This document shows positions 9,505-18,463 of a stretch of 64,000 nt of DNA, in pieces. Each line of letters opens with the position of its first letter. Position 1 is the first letter of the stretch. This DNA comes from Paucisalibacillus algeriensis (GTDB lineage Bacteria; Bacillota; Bacilli; Bacillales; Amphibacillaceae): contig NZ_CBYO010000022.1 in the NCBI RefSeq assembly GCF_000577245.1, positions 310,001 to 374,000 of the forward strand. Direction: 5' to 3'. The position numbers and the translations under genes are program-made. The notes under the pieces were generated by a model, which saw nothing but the letters and a program-made list of their open reading frames with translations, was not told the origin of the DNA and did no database searches.

Positions 9505-10023
9505 ATGAAAAAAATAACCATACTAGGAAATCCTGGATCTGGAAAGTCTACCCTTGCTAAACAATTTGGACAATTATTAGAAATACCGGCCTATCATATG
9601 GATGCCCTATATTGGGAACCAGGTTGGAAACCGGCAGAGGAATCGGTGTTTCTAAAAAGACATGATGAGCTTTTGATGCAAGATAGCTGGATTATCGATG
9701 GTAATTATAGTATATCATTACCAAAAAGATTGGAAGATGCTGATACTATTATCTTCTTAAACTATTCAACACTTCAATGTTTATATGGGATTACCAAAAG
9801 ACGAATCATGTATCGAAAGAAAACGAGGTCAGACATTGGGAAGGATTGTCCAGAAAAACTAGATTGGGACTTTATCTTATGGACCAAAAATTATAATAGA
9901 AATAAAGCCCCTAAAATGCATGATAGACTAGCAACATTACGAAATAAGGACATACATATTTTTATAAACCGAAGACAGTTGAACAAGTTTTTACGGAGTC
10001 TAAAACAAAATCTTGAAAACTAG
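9505..10023 (+). CDS. P-loop nucleoside kinase-like protein (topology modulation/FlaR-like)
   Basis: 172-residue AAA_17-type P-loop protein with Walker A GNPGSGKST at residues 8-16. It then has the family hallmarks YHMDALYWEPGW and IDGNYSISLPKRLEDADTII. Proteins with this pattern are annotated as adenylate-kinase-like or 'DNA topology modulation protein FlaR', but the substrate is not established. AAAGGAGG lies 7 bp before ATG. It stands alone between dat and the S9 peptidase gene. The tail is basic, without further recognisable domains. Confidence 0.75.
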   Translation: MKKITILGNPGSGKSTLAKQFGQLLEIPAYHMDALYWEPGWKPAEESVFLKRHDELLMQDSWIIDGNYSISLPKRLEDADTIIFLNYSTLQCLYGITKRRIMYRKKTRSDIGKDCPEKLDWDFILWTKNYNRNKAPKMHDRLATLRNKDIHIFINRRQLNKFLRSLKQNLEN

Positions 10024-10108
10024 CATTTCCTAATTGCTTCGTAACTCGAAATAGTTTAGAATAAGAACAAGTTTTCAAAATACTACTTATATTTGGAGGT
10101 TTTTCTCA

Positions 10109-12106
10109 ATGGCAAAACGTGCAATATCTACCGATGATTTCATGAATCTCGATGTTTTCAGCGACCCACAGTTTTCACCTGACGGAACGTCTTTCGCATA
10201 TGTTTCCACCACTGTAAATGATAAGAAAGAATATGAATCTAATTTATTCTTACAAAACGTAGATGAAGAGAAATCAAAACAATGGACATTTGGCCATGAT
10301 AAAAACAATAATCCTCGCTTTTCACCAGATGGGAAATCAGTAGTTTTCCAGTCAACCCGAAGCGGAGTTCCACAATTATGGTTACTTCCACTAGATGGTG
10401 GAGAAGCTAGACAGCTTACTACATTCAAAAATGGTGCGGTAAGTCCAGAATGGTCTAAAGATGGTAAGTTTATTATCTTCACTGCTTCATTAGAACAAGA
10501 TGAAGTTGTTACAAATCAAAAAGAACTTTCCAAAGAAGAAATGAAAAAAGAAAAAGAAGAAAAAAGCAAAAAGCCACTACATGTTAAAAACTTACGCTAT
10601 AAATCTGATGCACAAGGATTTTTAGATGATAAAAAATCACAAATTGTCCTATATGATGTAGAAAAAGAAACCTTCACGCAGCTAACAACTGGAAATCATC
10701 ATCACGGATTCCAAGATATCTCTCCTGATGGATCGACTATCTTATTTGCAGCTAACCTAAGTGAAGAGGAAGAATATGAATTAAAAAGCGATGTATATTC
10801 ATTAGATGTTGCAACAAAAGAAATAACCAAATTAACGGACGGTGAGGGTTCTTACTACACTGCTAAATTCTCTCCAAGTGGTAATAAGATTGCTTATTTA
10901 GGTCATAAGCAAGAGTTCTTAAATGCAACATTAACCAAACTATATATCTATGATGTCGATTCAAAAGAACACACTAATCTAAGTGAAGGCTGGGACTTCC
11001 AATTAGGAGATATGATTGCTGGAGATACTCGCTTAGGTTCTTCAGAAAATGGTCCTGTTTGGTCACAGGATGAGAATCGTATATTTTTCATTGGCTCTGA
11101 CAAGGGAGCAACAAACCTTTACGAAGTAAGTCTTCAAGGTGATTTGAAAGAACTTTACAATGTGGATTGCCATGTATTTGGTTTCTCTTATAATACAACC
11201 CACGATGCATTTATAGTAGGCGTAAGTAGCCCAACAGTTCCTTGTAATTTCTATTTACTAGATAATTCACTAAAGGCAAAACAACTAACAGATGCCAATA
11301 GAGATTTTCTTGATGAAGTGGAAGTAGGTACACCTGAGTCGATTTCCTTTAAAGCCGAAGATGGTTGGGATGTACATGGATGGCTATTACGCCCGTTTGG
11401 CTTTGAAGAAGGAAAAAAATATCCAATGGTACTGGAGATTCATGGTGGACCACATGTCATGTATGGGCAAACATTCTTCCATGAAATGCAACTTTTAGCT
11501 GCTCAAGGATATGTAGTTCTATATACTAACCCACGTGGTGGTCATGGTTATGGACAAGAATTTGTAAATGCCTGCCGTGGAGATTATGGTGGCGGAGACT
11601 ATCGTGACTTAATGTCTGCTGTAGACTATGCTGTTGAAACATACGACTTTATTGATAAAGATCGTCTTGGTGTAACTGGAGGAAGCTATGGTGGATTCAT
11701 GACTAACTGGATTGTTGGTCATACAAACCGCTTCAAAGCAGCTGTTACACAACGTTCAATCAGTAACTGGTTAAGCTTCTATGGTGTAAGTGATATTGGT
11801 TACTTCTTTAACAAATGGCAACATGGCTATGATTTACTAGAAAATCCTGAATCACTATGGGATATTTCCCCATTGAAATATGCTGACAAAGTAGAAACAC
11901 CTCTATTAATCTTGCATAGCGAGAACGATTATCGCTGTCCAATCGAACAAGGTGAGCAATTATTTGTCACACTAAAACATCTTAAGAAAGAAACTGAATT
12001 TGTTCGCTTCCCTGGCTCTAACCATGAGTTAAGCCGAAGTGGCAAGCCGGAATTACGTATGGAGCGATTGAATTATATTTGTGATTGGTTTGCGAAGTAT
12101 TTGTAA
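10109..12106 (+). CDS. S9-family prolyl-oligopeptidase/acylaminoacyl peptidase (YuxL-like)
   Basis: 665-residue cytoplasmic serine peptidase. The N-terminal ~400 residues form a WD40/TolB-type beta-propeller; repeats with FSPDG/FSPSG signatures (QFSPDGTSFAYV, RFSPDGKSVVFQ, KFSPSGNKIAYL) are visible. The C-terminal alpha/beta-hydrolase domain has LEIHGGPH, the nucleophile Ser in VTGGSYGGFMTNW, Asp in HSENDYRCPIEQGE and His in FPGSNHELSR. A lysine-rich stretch (about 140-165) interrupts the propeller. No signal peptide is seen. The family removes acyl amino acids or short peptides from N-termini; the physiological substrate here is unknown. TTGGAGG precedes ATG. Confidence 0.88.
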   Translation: MAKRAISTDDFMNLDVFSDPQFSPDGTSFAYVSTTVNDKKEYESNLFLQNVDEEKSKQWTFGHDKNNNPRFSPDGKSVVFQSTRSGVPQLWLLPLDGGEARQLTTFKNGAVSPEWSKDGKFIIFTASLEQDEVVTNQKELSKEEMKKEKEEKSKKPLHVKNLRYKSDAQGFLDDKKSQIVLYDVEKETFTQLTTGNHHHGFQDISPDGSTILFAANLSEEEEYELKSDVYSLDVATKEITKLTDGEGSYYTAKFSPSGNKIAYLGHKQEFLNATLTKLYIYDVDSKEHTNLSEGWDFQLGDMIAGDTRLGSSENGPVWSQDENRIFFIGSDKGATNLYEVSLQGDLKELYNVDCHVFGFSYNTTHDAFIVGVSSPTVPCNFYLLDNSLKAKQLTDANRDFLDEVEVGTPESISFKAEDGWDVHGWLLRPFGFEEGKKYPMVLEIHGGPHVMYGQTFFHEMQLLAAQGYVVLYTNPRGGHGYGQEFVNACRGDYGGGDYRDLMSAVDYAVETYDFIDKDRLGVTGGSYGGFMTNWIVGHTNRFKAAVTQRSISNWLSFYGVSDIGYFFNKWQHGYDLLENPESLWDISPLKYADKVETPLLILHSENDYRCPIEQGEQLFVTLKHLKKETEFVRFPGSNHELSRSGKPELRMERLNYICDWFAKYL

Positions 12107-12116
12107 GCAATATATT

Positions 12117-12153
12117 AGCGGGTGTCACAAAAATAATGGGACATCCGCTTTTT
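12117..12153 (+). terminator. Terminator after the S9 peptidase gene
   Basis: A 10-bp stem AGCGGGTGTC (12117-12126) / GACATCCGCT with G-U pairs, then TTTT. It starts 11 bp after the stop codon. Confidence 0.8.
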
Positions 12154-12182
12154 AATAGTTTTCAGTATAGACTTGAGAACCG

Positions 12183-12656
12183 TTATACTGTTTTAGTTTT
12201 GTAAATAACGTATCCATTATCATCTATGAAATTTACTTTTATAGGACCCTTCATTGCATTAATACTATTGCTATCATATGGGATTTTTAATTTCGAACGA
12301 TAATTTATAGATTGAATAATTTCCTGTTCAAAGTCCCAGACAATTTTAACTTTATCGGTATTTCTCAGAAGTTCTTTATTATGAAATGTGATTTTCAAAT
12401 AAGAATTTCCATTACCTTCTTGCTCCATTGATGCTACTACCATTCTCTTACTCTGAACATATATACCAAATAAGATTCCAAGTAACATACAGGTAAATAA
12501 TACAATTAACAATTCCTTATGTGTGTAGTCCCAACTAATGAAAAAAAACGACAAAAGTGTTATTAATATTTTAATTACATAATAGTTAATCATCAAAGGA
12601 ATGGATAATATAATTCCGAACAGTAAAATAAAGTTAACTCTTCCTATATGTCCCAT
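12183..12656 (-). CDS. Hypothetical membrane protein, 157 aa
   Basis: Unrecognised protein. Residues about 7-35 and 45-68 are two hydrophobic segments, the second following the polar SWDYTHKE turn. After this comes a ~90-residue soluble domain (LKITFHNKELLRN, KVKIVWDFEQEI, KVNFIDDNGYVIYKT) that looks beta-rich. It has an AAGGAGAGG site 4-5 bp before ATG. The next gene upstream on the same strand is a frameshifted tubby-like relic; both could be small accessory membrane or lipid-associated proteins. No function is inferred. Confidence 0.65.
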   Translation of the reverse strand: MGHIGRVNFILLFGIILSIPLMINYYVIKILITLLSFFFISWDYTHKELLIVLFTCMLLGILFGIYVQSKRMVVASMEQEGNGNSYLKITFHNKELLRNTDKVKIVWDFEQEIIQSINYRSKLKIPYDSNSINAMKGPIKVNFIDDNGYVIYKTKTV

Positions 12657-12758
12657 TTTATCCTCTCCTTCAGGGATTATTATAACCTAAACTTTTGGTA
12701 CGATTAAAATACAATATATGGACTCTCCAAAAGGTGTAAAATTTCAATTGACTTAGGA

Positions 12759-13288
12759 CTAGTAAACCAATTTCATAATATAAAAGATACTGATTAATTC
12801 AATGATTGTAAGCTCATTTGTTTTATCAATAATCTTTACTGACGTTGGAATTAGCTTTTCTATCTTAATTTCCGCACATATCATATTAGTGTCTCTGCAG
12901 TAAACCTGGCAAGTACGGCTTACCAGATCTTTTTGAAATAGATAACTTTTTATATTTTTATGATAAAGCATTCGAGGATTTGTACTAACTTTAGTTTTGT
13001 CCTCTAAAAAATAAGCCTCTTGATCCCTACTATTTTGTAAAAAGACATCCCTCTTTAGTTTGAGTAAATTCGATTTAAAGCCTTGTTCAACTATTTTTAA
13101 TTTGTACTCGTTAAATTCACCTGTAATATTTCTAGTTTCCAGAAAAGATAATGGTAAATAAGAAAGTAACTTATAAAAAAACTTTTGTAACTTCGCTTTA
13201 TATATCCAATGTTCACATTACTAGAATCATTGATATTGATCGGCTTATCCGAGTTTTTATACATTGGTAAGGTAGAAAAAAACTCCAT
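12759..13288 (-). pseudogene. Frameshifted tubby C-terminal-like domain protein
   Basis: The first frame (from ATG 13288: MEFFSTLPMYKNSDKPIN) breaks in a run of seven A residues on the plus strand (13175-13181). One extra T on the minus strand at this point would join it to a second frame running without a stop to 12759, giving about 176 residues. The joined product reads through KRSYKSFF, KLLSYLPLSFLE and NITGEFNEYKLKIVEQG. The pattern of short beta strands, PININDSSNVNIGYIKR and NPRMLYHKN, resembles the tubby/LURP-like family common in Bacillaceae; that call is tentative. It could be a true pseudogene, homopolymer phase variation or a sequencing error. Confidence 0.6.
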
Positions 13289-13435
13289 AATTCACAACCT
13301 AATCTATGTAGAAATTAACATATTACTATTTCTACGTATATCACATCCGAAATGTTTCATTTTAGCCATTAGAAAAATACCCAATAAGGTGGGCAATTGT
13401 CTCTTCATGCTGGATAAAAATAAAGTTAAGCAACT

Positions 13436-13477
13436 AAAAAAAGGGATACAAATCATTTTTTGATTTGTATCCCTTTG
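13436..13477 (-). terminator. Terminator of the anchored hydrolase gene
   Basis: A 15-bp perfect stem AAGGGATACAAATCA (13441-13455) / TGATTTGTATCCCTT (13461-13475) with a run of T residues on the minus strand beyond the stem. It is probably active in both directions. Confidence 0.85.
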
Positions 13478-13496
13478 CCTTCCATAGATAGGTAAA

Positions 13497-14453
13497 CTAT
13501 TCTTCCAAATTCTCATCCAAAAACTCTTTCAACACCCTGATATACTTCTCATCATCCATCACAAACGATTCACCATGATTTGCTCCATCAAACGTAACAA
13601 TTTCTGCTTTACTATTCGTGTTTTTATAAAGTTCTTGCGTCATTTCTGTCGGGACAAAAGTGTCTCCATTACCAGTAATATAAAGAATAGGAACATCTGC
13701 TTCTTTCACTTGTTCCAGAACTGATGCCTCTGTAAATGAATAACCAGCTTTAGCTTTTGTTACTAAGCTCGCAGAATGAATGAAAGGAAAAGATGGTAGA
13801 TTAAACATTCTTTTTATCTGGTAGGAAAATAAATCATGAACACTTGTATACGGGCTATCTGCAATGACCAATTTCACGTTATTTGGAAGATCTTCTCCAG
13901 CTGTCATGAGAACAGTTGCAGCTCCCATGGATAGACCATGTAAAATAATTTCCGTATCTGGTCCAAGCTTTTCTATCATTAAGTTTATCCAGTCCACATA
14001 ATCTAGTCGATCCGGCCAACCAAATCCTATGTAGTCACCTTCACTTCTTCCATGACCACGAGAATCAGCTGTAAAAAAATGATAGCCCAGTTCTTCATAA
14101 TAGTACTGACCATAAAGCCCCATGTCACTGCCGCGTCCTAAATACCCGTGTGCTGCAATGACTAGCTTATTCGTGGGCTCTTTCGCCTCTAAGAAATAAC
14201 CTTGAAGAAGTAATCCATCTCCTGAAGTCATTTCAATAGATTCAAATTCCTGATTTGCTACCCAATCACGCCAGCCTCCATCAAGCAAAACCTCCATAGT
14301 TTCTGCTGATACTTCCAGATCCTTATTCCCACTCAGGAAATCCTTTGGTCCGCGATTAATGGCAAGATCATAGAAATAAAAACTAGCAATAACATCTATA
14401 ATCAACAGTGCTACAAAAAGTCCCGCTACAATTTTTAATATCTTTTTTTTCAC
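13497..14453 (-). CDS. Membrane-anchored alpha/beta hydrolase (copy 1)
   Basis: 318 residues with an uncleaved-looking N-terminal membrane segment (about 5-27, ILKIVAGLFVALLIIDVI), then an extracytoplasmic serine hydrolase. The oxyanion region is VIAAHGYLGRGSD, the nucleophile Ser is in LHGLSMGAATVL, Asp is in ITGNGDTFVPTEM and His in FDGANHGESF. It starts at GTG with TAGGGGGA 6 bp upstream. A paralogue at 33694-34647 has the same length, the same motifs (DSRGHGxSEGDYIG, WPDRLDY/WHDRLDY) and nearly the same leader. The family (YqkD-like) contains esterases and carboxypeptidase-like hydrolases; the substrate is unknown. Confidence 0.85.
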   Translation of the reverse strand: MKKKILKIVAGLFVALLIIDVIASFYFYDLAINRGPKDFLSGNKDLEVSAETMEVLLDGGWRDWVANQEFESIEMTSGDGLLLQGYFLEAKEPTNKLVIAAHGYLGRGSDMGLYGQYYYEELGYHFFTADSRGHGRSEGDYIGFGWPDRLDYVDWINLMIEKLGPDTEIILHGLSMGAATVLMTAGEDLPNNVKLVIADSPYTSVHDLFSYQIKRMFNLPSFPFIHSASLVTKAKAGYSFTEASVLEQVKEADVPILYITGNGDTFVPTEMTQELYKNTNSKAEIVTFDGANHGESFVMDDEKYIRVLKEFLDENLEE

Positions 14454-14537
14454 CTTACTTCCCCCTAGATGTGGACTCTTGTTGTCTATAATACTATTAT
14501 ACTAAAAATTTTCACACTATTTCATTGGTATATATTT

Positions 14538-14574
14538 GTAAAGGCACCATCTATTGTGAGATGATGCCTTTTTC
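14538..14574 (-). terminator. Hairpin downstream of the ABC exporter operon
   Basis: Stem AAAGGCACCATCT / AGATGATGCCTTT with one mismatch. The plus side has a T-run, the minus side only TTTAC. It lies about 100 bp beyond the last permease gene. Confidence 0.55.
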
Positions 14575-14672
14575 TATGGTTGACTAGATATCATGTATTT
14601 ACTGGCAGTTGTGAGCATCCAATAATTTTACTTTTTCTGAATCAATTTCTATCTATTTTACATTCTGATTAA

Positions 14673-15782
14673 TCAAATATGCCTTCGCTCCATTAAATGA
14701 ATCCCTAATCCGATCATGGTTACTCCCATTAATACTAAAACACTAATTGGAAACAATAATTCTTCCAATGGATATGAATAAACTGCTACGCCGTTCAGCA
14801 CTTCCATTCCATAGGTAAGTGGATTAAACTTTGCCAATATAAGCAATAATTTTGATTCAACTATTTCAATTGGCCAATAGGCTCCACCAATCATTGCCAT
14901 ACTAACGGCAATGATTGGTAATACAGCATTGAATTGTCGGACATTTTTGACAATTGCTGTAATTAACATAGTAAGTGCAACAATTGAGAATACATATGGA
15001 ATTAAAAGTAGTAACGTTTCAAAGAACCTATCGTGAAAATCAACTCCTACCACGTACCGGAACATTAGAAATATAACGAGTACCTGTAAGTAACCAGTAA
15101 TAAAGCTATACAATAAATTGGCTATATACATCTCAGATTTTTTTAAAGGTGACAATATCATACGGTCCCAAATGCCTTCCCTTTTTTCAATAAGAATCGG
15201 TAAGACATTATAAGCAATGGTGTAAATGACAAAGAATAATGAAAAGCCAAATATTCGATGTAAGGAATTATCATAGACAAAAGCTCCTTCCCCTCGAAAA
15301 CTTGCTGATTCAATCTTAAAAATTGGTTTCTCCATCGCTTGATCCATCTCGGTTAATATATTACTTTCATCGCTAGCCCCTTGTTCAAAAGCTAATAGAA
15401 TTTGTTCCCGTTCAATTTTTTCCTGGTATATTCCAGAAATGATTTGTTGTACTAAATCAGTATTAAAAGAATTTACACCAACGATAATACTATAATCATT
15501 TTCTTGTAAAACAACACCAATTTCTGCCTTTCCGGTCTCAATTTTTTCTCTTAAATCTCCTTCCGTCATCCAACTGAAGTGGAATCCTTCCTGCTCTTTA
15601 AGTTGTTGACCAATAAAAGAATCTTTTATATTTTCATTTACTGCATGGATAGGAACATAAGCTTTTTCTACGCTCGTTCCACCAAAAATAAAGGCAAAAA
15701 ACATCGACATGAAAGTAAATATTAGAAAAGTCCATGGGTTTCGAATAAAGCTTTTTAATTTTGCTAGTAATATACCGATCAT
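14673..15782 (-). CDS. ABC-2 type transporter permease (second)
   Basis: Integral membrane subunit of an ABC exporter, 369 residues. One N-terminal membrane segment (about 15-35 after MIGILLAKLKSFIRNPW) is followed by a ~140-residue extracytoplasmic domain. Five C-terminal membrane segments then carry ABC-2 hallmarks such as FFVIYTIAYNVLPILIEKREG and MIGGAYWPIEIV. The ATG used here overlaps the previous gene's stop as ATGA, which favours it over an ATG nine codons upstream. It is third in the ATPase-permease-permease operon. Architecture and gene order resemble B. subtilis LnrN (YfiN) of the linearmycin-resistance exporter. Confidence 0.85.
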   Translation of the reverse strand: MIGILLAKLKSFIRNPWTFLIFTFMSMFFAFIFGGTSVEKAYVPIHAVNENIKDSFIGQQLKEQEGFHFSWMTEGDLREKIETGKAEIGVVLQENDYSIIVGVNSFNTDLVQQIISGIYQEKIEREQILLAFEQGASDESNILTEMDQAMEKPIFKIESASFRGEGAFVYDNSLHRIFGFSLFFVIYTIAYNVLPILIEKREGIWDRMILSPLKKSEMYIANLLYSFITGYLQVLVIFLMFRYVVGVDFHDRFFETLLLLIPYVFSIVALTMLITAIVKNVRQFNAVLPIIAVSMAMIGGAYWPIEIVESKLLLILAKFNPLTYGMEVLNGVAVYSYPLEELLFPISVLVLMGVTMIGLGIHLMERRHI

Positions 15783-17044
15783 GCCGACACCCCTCTCTTC
15801 GGAAAACATAATGCTGCCACTACAACAGTCATTAAGGCAAAAATCAATAGATACATTACACTATCAACAATTCCAGCAATTCCATCTCCTCTTAATAAAG
15901 TTATATATGCAGTTAAACCCGCACCGTTTGGAGTCATATTTCCAAGACTTTGAATTAATGGTGAAAAATCCCCAATTGGATAGAAGCTCCCTCCAAGTAC
16001 AGCTAGCAATGTAGCAATAATATTCATAAAGAAATTTGTGATTGTCTCTGAATTCAGTCGGTAATTTAATGCGGATAGTAAAACAGCAAGACCACCAATT
16101 GCAAAAGAAAATGATAGCGTTACAACTAGAAAATCAATGACATTTGGGAAACGAATCCCATAGACAAGCCATGAAAACGTGAAAATAATCAAGCTTTGGA
16201 TAAATGCGAAAATTGTACCCGATGCCAAAACTCCTGAAAAATAAACCCATCTTGAAACATTTGCCATGATTATCCGATTAAACACATTTAATTCCTTTTC
16301 GTGATAAGCATAATAACCAATGGCACCTGCTAGGAACAATACATTCATTACCGTCATACCAATTGTGTAATATGCACTTGCGGATACTGGTTTCTTCTCA
16401 TTAATTGAGATTACTTCACCTTTGATTTCTTGGAAGTTAATTGTGGATACATCAATCCCATTTTTACCTAAAAATGCTCCCTTTGTAAGTTGTTCTTGAA
16501 ATTGTGTTAAAAAGCTTGAAACAATACTTGTTCTAACCTGTTGTTCTTCGTTGTAGGTTACAGTTAAAGTAGGTGCTTCTGTATTTCCAAGGACCATAAA
16601 GTCCAGAACATCATAGGAAAAACTCTCTGGAACCTCCACAATAGCTGAATAAGAATCGTCTTCTACTATTTTATTTTTTTCAGATGGTTCTATATATGTG
16701 ATTTCCAGAAAATCACTAACCTCTTCACTCTCGAACACAGCTTTTATACTGTTTATTGGTGCCATATTTTCAATATTAGATTCAATTTCCTTAACTGCTT
16801 TACTTGGAAGCTTTTCATGTAAATCAGTAATAAATTGATCAATTTGTTCCTGTTCTCCCACATTTTCCATAAAAGCAACCTTCATCTTAATTGGACTACT
16901 TTCATTTTCAAAGTCACTACCTAAAGCCGCGCCTAATATTGCAATTAGTATGATAGGTAACGCTACAAGAAGTAATAACTGCTGAGGATTACGCCAAAAT
17001 AACAGCCCCTGTTTTTTAATAATTTGCCAAATCAATTTTTTCAC
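15779..17044 (-). CDS. ABC-2 type transporter permease (first)
   Basis: 421-residue permease with the same plan as its neighbour. A first membrane segment (about 20-42, LLLLVALPIILIAILGAAL) is followed by a long extracytoplasmic domain and six C-terminal segments, including ITNFFMNIIATLLAVLGGSFYP, the conserved ABC-2 motif. The ATPase gene stops 2 bp upstream and the next permease overlaps by 4 bp, so the three proteins are probably made together as a heteromeric exporter. It corresponds in position to LnrM of the B. subtilis linearmycin exporter. The substrate may be an amphipathic antibiotic or lipid; this is inference only. Confidence 0.85.
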   Translation of the reverse strand: MKKLIWQIIKKQGLLFWRNPQQLLLLVALPIILIAILGAALGSDFENESSPIKMKVAFMENVGEQEQIDQFITDLHEKLPSKAVKEIESNIENMAPINSIKAVFESEEVSDFLEITYIEPSEKNKIVEDDSYSAIVEVPESFSYDVLDFMVLGNTEAPTLTVTYNEEQQVRTSIVSSFLTQFQEQLTKGAFLGKNGIDVSTINFQEIKGEVISINEKKPVSASAYYTIGMTVMNVLFLAGAIGYYAYHEKELNVFNRIIMANVSRWVYFSGVLASGTIFAFIQSLIIFTFSWLVYGIRFPNVIDFLVVTLSFSFAIGGLAVLLSALNYRLNSETITNFFMNIIATLLAVLGGSFYPIGDFSPLIQSLGNMTPNGAGLTAYITLLRGDGIAGIVDSVMYLLIFALMTVVVAALCFPKRGVSA

Positions 17045-17046
17045 CT

Positions 17047-17979
17047 CTAATCCCTTAAAGCTCTACCAGTTAGATGTAAGAATACATCTTCAAGGGTAGG
17101 TGTTTTGTTATCTACTGAATTCAACTCAATACCAGTAGACTCTGCTAGTTTAATAATCTCCGAGAAGATATTAATATCTCGAGGAACGAGAATTGTAACC
17201 TCTTTTTCCCCAATCGTTACACGATTCACTAATGGATTTTCTTTTAATGAATCCAGAAATTCTTCGTTTAACCGCTCCATTGTTATTGATATCGTTTTTT
17301 CAGACGAAAGGATCTGTTTAATTTCATCCTTTGTTCCGGAAGCAATAAGATTTCCTTTGTCCATGATATATATACGATCACAAAGAAATTCTACTTCCTC
17401 CATATAATGACTCGTATATAACACGGTCATTTTTCGTTCTTCATTAAGTCGCTTCACTGTCTCTAAAATATAATTTCTAGACTGTGGATCAATTCCCACG
17501 GTTGGTTCATCCATTATGAGTAATTCTGGATCGTGTAACATAGCTACACCAATATTAAGTCTTCGCTGCATCCCACCAGAGAATTTCTTAACCACGTCCC
17601 TCCTACGATCGGTAAGGCCAATTTGTTCAAGTACTTCATCGACTTTTCGTTCCAATTCTTTCCCACGCAATCGATAGATTCTACCGAAAAATAATAAATT
17701 TTCTTCAGCAGTTAAATCACTATATAATGCTATATTCTGCGGAACCATCCCAACTACTTTCCGAAATGGAGCGGGATGTTTTAAAATACTTTTATTTTCA
17801 AATCGGACATCCCCACCTGATGGCTCGACTAAAGACGAAAGTATCGATATGGCTGTTGATTTACCCGCACCATTTGGTCCTAATAATCCAACAATTTCCC
17901 CTCGTTCAATAAACATACTTAAATTTTTCACCGCGTATATTTGTTTAAATTTCTTTGTTAAATCGACTAATTCAATCAT
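17047..17979 (-). CDS. ABC transporter ATP-binding protein
   Basis: 310-residue ATPase: Walker A GLLGPNGAGKSTA (about 31-43), Q-loop GMVPQNIALY, signature KFSGGMQRRLN, Walker B LLIMDEPTVGIDP and the H-loop YTSHYMEEVEFL. The C-terminal 90 residues form the regulatory extension typical of DRA/LnrL-type drug-exporter ATPases, ending LEDVFLHLTGRALRD. It is first in the three-gene operon with two ABC-2 permeases. A NarL-type two-component system lies 2.5 kb away (20.5-22.2 kb) and could be its regulator by analogy with LnrJK, although an unrelated block separates them. Confidence 0.92.
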   Translation of the reverse strand: MIELVDLTKKFKQIYAVKNLSMFIERGEIVGLLGPNGAGKSTAISILSSLVEPSGGDVRFENKSILKHPAPFRKVVGMVPQNIALYSDLTAEENLLFFGRIYRLRGKELERKVDEVLEQIGLTDRRRDVVKKFSGGMQRRLNIGVAMLHDPELLIMDEPTVGIDPQSRNYILETVKRLNEERKMTVLYTSHYMEEVEFLCDRIYIMDKGNLIASGTKDEIKQILSSEKTISITMERLNEEFLDSLKENPLVNRVTIGEKEVTILVPRDINIFSEIIKLAESTGIELNSVDNKTPTLEDVFLHLTGRALRD

Positions 17980-18423
17980 TCGATTCCCCTCCTACCATCA
18001 GAATACGGCAGTTTGTAAGGAATAAATACTATCTGGAGTCATTTGAATATGAAAATGGACCATGACTTGAGTCACTTTCGTAAGTTATATCGAGGTAAGG
18101 GGTTAGAGGGGGATGTAGGCGATTCGAATATAGATAAGATTAGTGTGACATGTTATAACTCGCGGAGGACGTTAGAATAGTTACAAGACAATGGATTATT
18201 TCCGAGGTCCTTGGAATATCACGTGGCCATGGCAGTTTCCAGCGTGGGTAAGGTATGTTCGTGAGAAATTCGGATAGGCTCAAGTGACTTGAATTACGCT
18301 TATGTATTCTAACTAAGATACGGCACTAGTTCCCGCTCTTATTGCGTGACTCTTCCTTTTTGCCATGCATGAAATATATTATCGTCTTATTTCTTGATTC
18401 CACTTATCCACTATTCTTTCCAT
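17980..18423. other. Gene-free stretch, nothing recognised
   Basis: About 440 bp with no coding frame of note, no hairpin with a T-tract and no match to the repeat families elsewhere in the window. It seems slightly richer in G (GAGGTAAGGGG, GTTAGAGGGGGATG) than neighbouring spacers. It lies upstream of the ABC operon, so that operon's promoter should be here, but I could not pick a convincing -35/-10 pair. Confidence 0.4.
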
Positions 18424-18454
18424 AAAAAAAAGCTCTCTATTAACCTAGAGAGCT
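18424..18454 (-). terminator. Terminator of the ctaG-like gene
   Basis: A perfect 8-bp stem AGCTCTCT (18431-18438) / AGAGAGCT (18447-18454) with seven or more T residues on the minus strand. Confidence 0.9.
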
Positions 18455-18463
18455 CCTTCTGAC

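Noticed and set aside
13209-13463. An 84-codon plus-strand frame near the frameshifted gene
   Set aside because: It is antisense to the start of the tubby-like gene and to the terminator of the hydrolase gene, without a good ribosome site.
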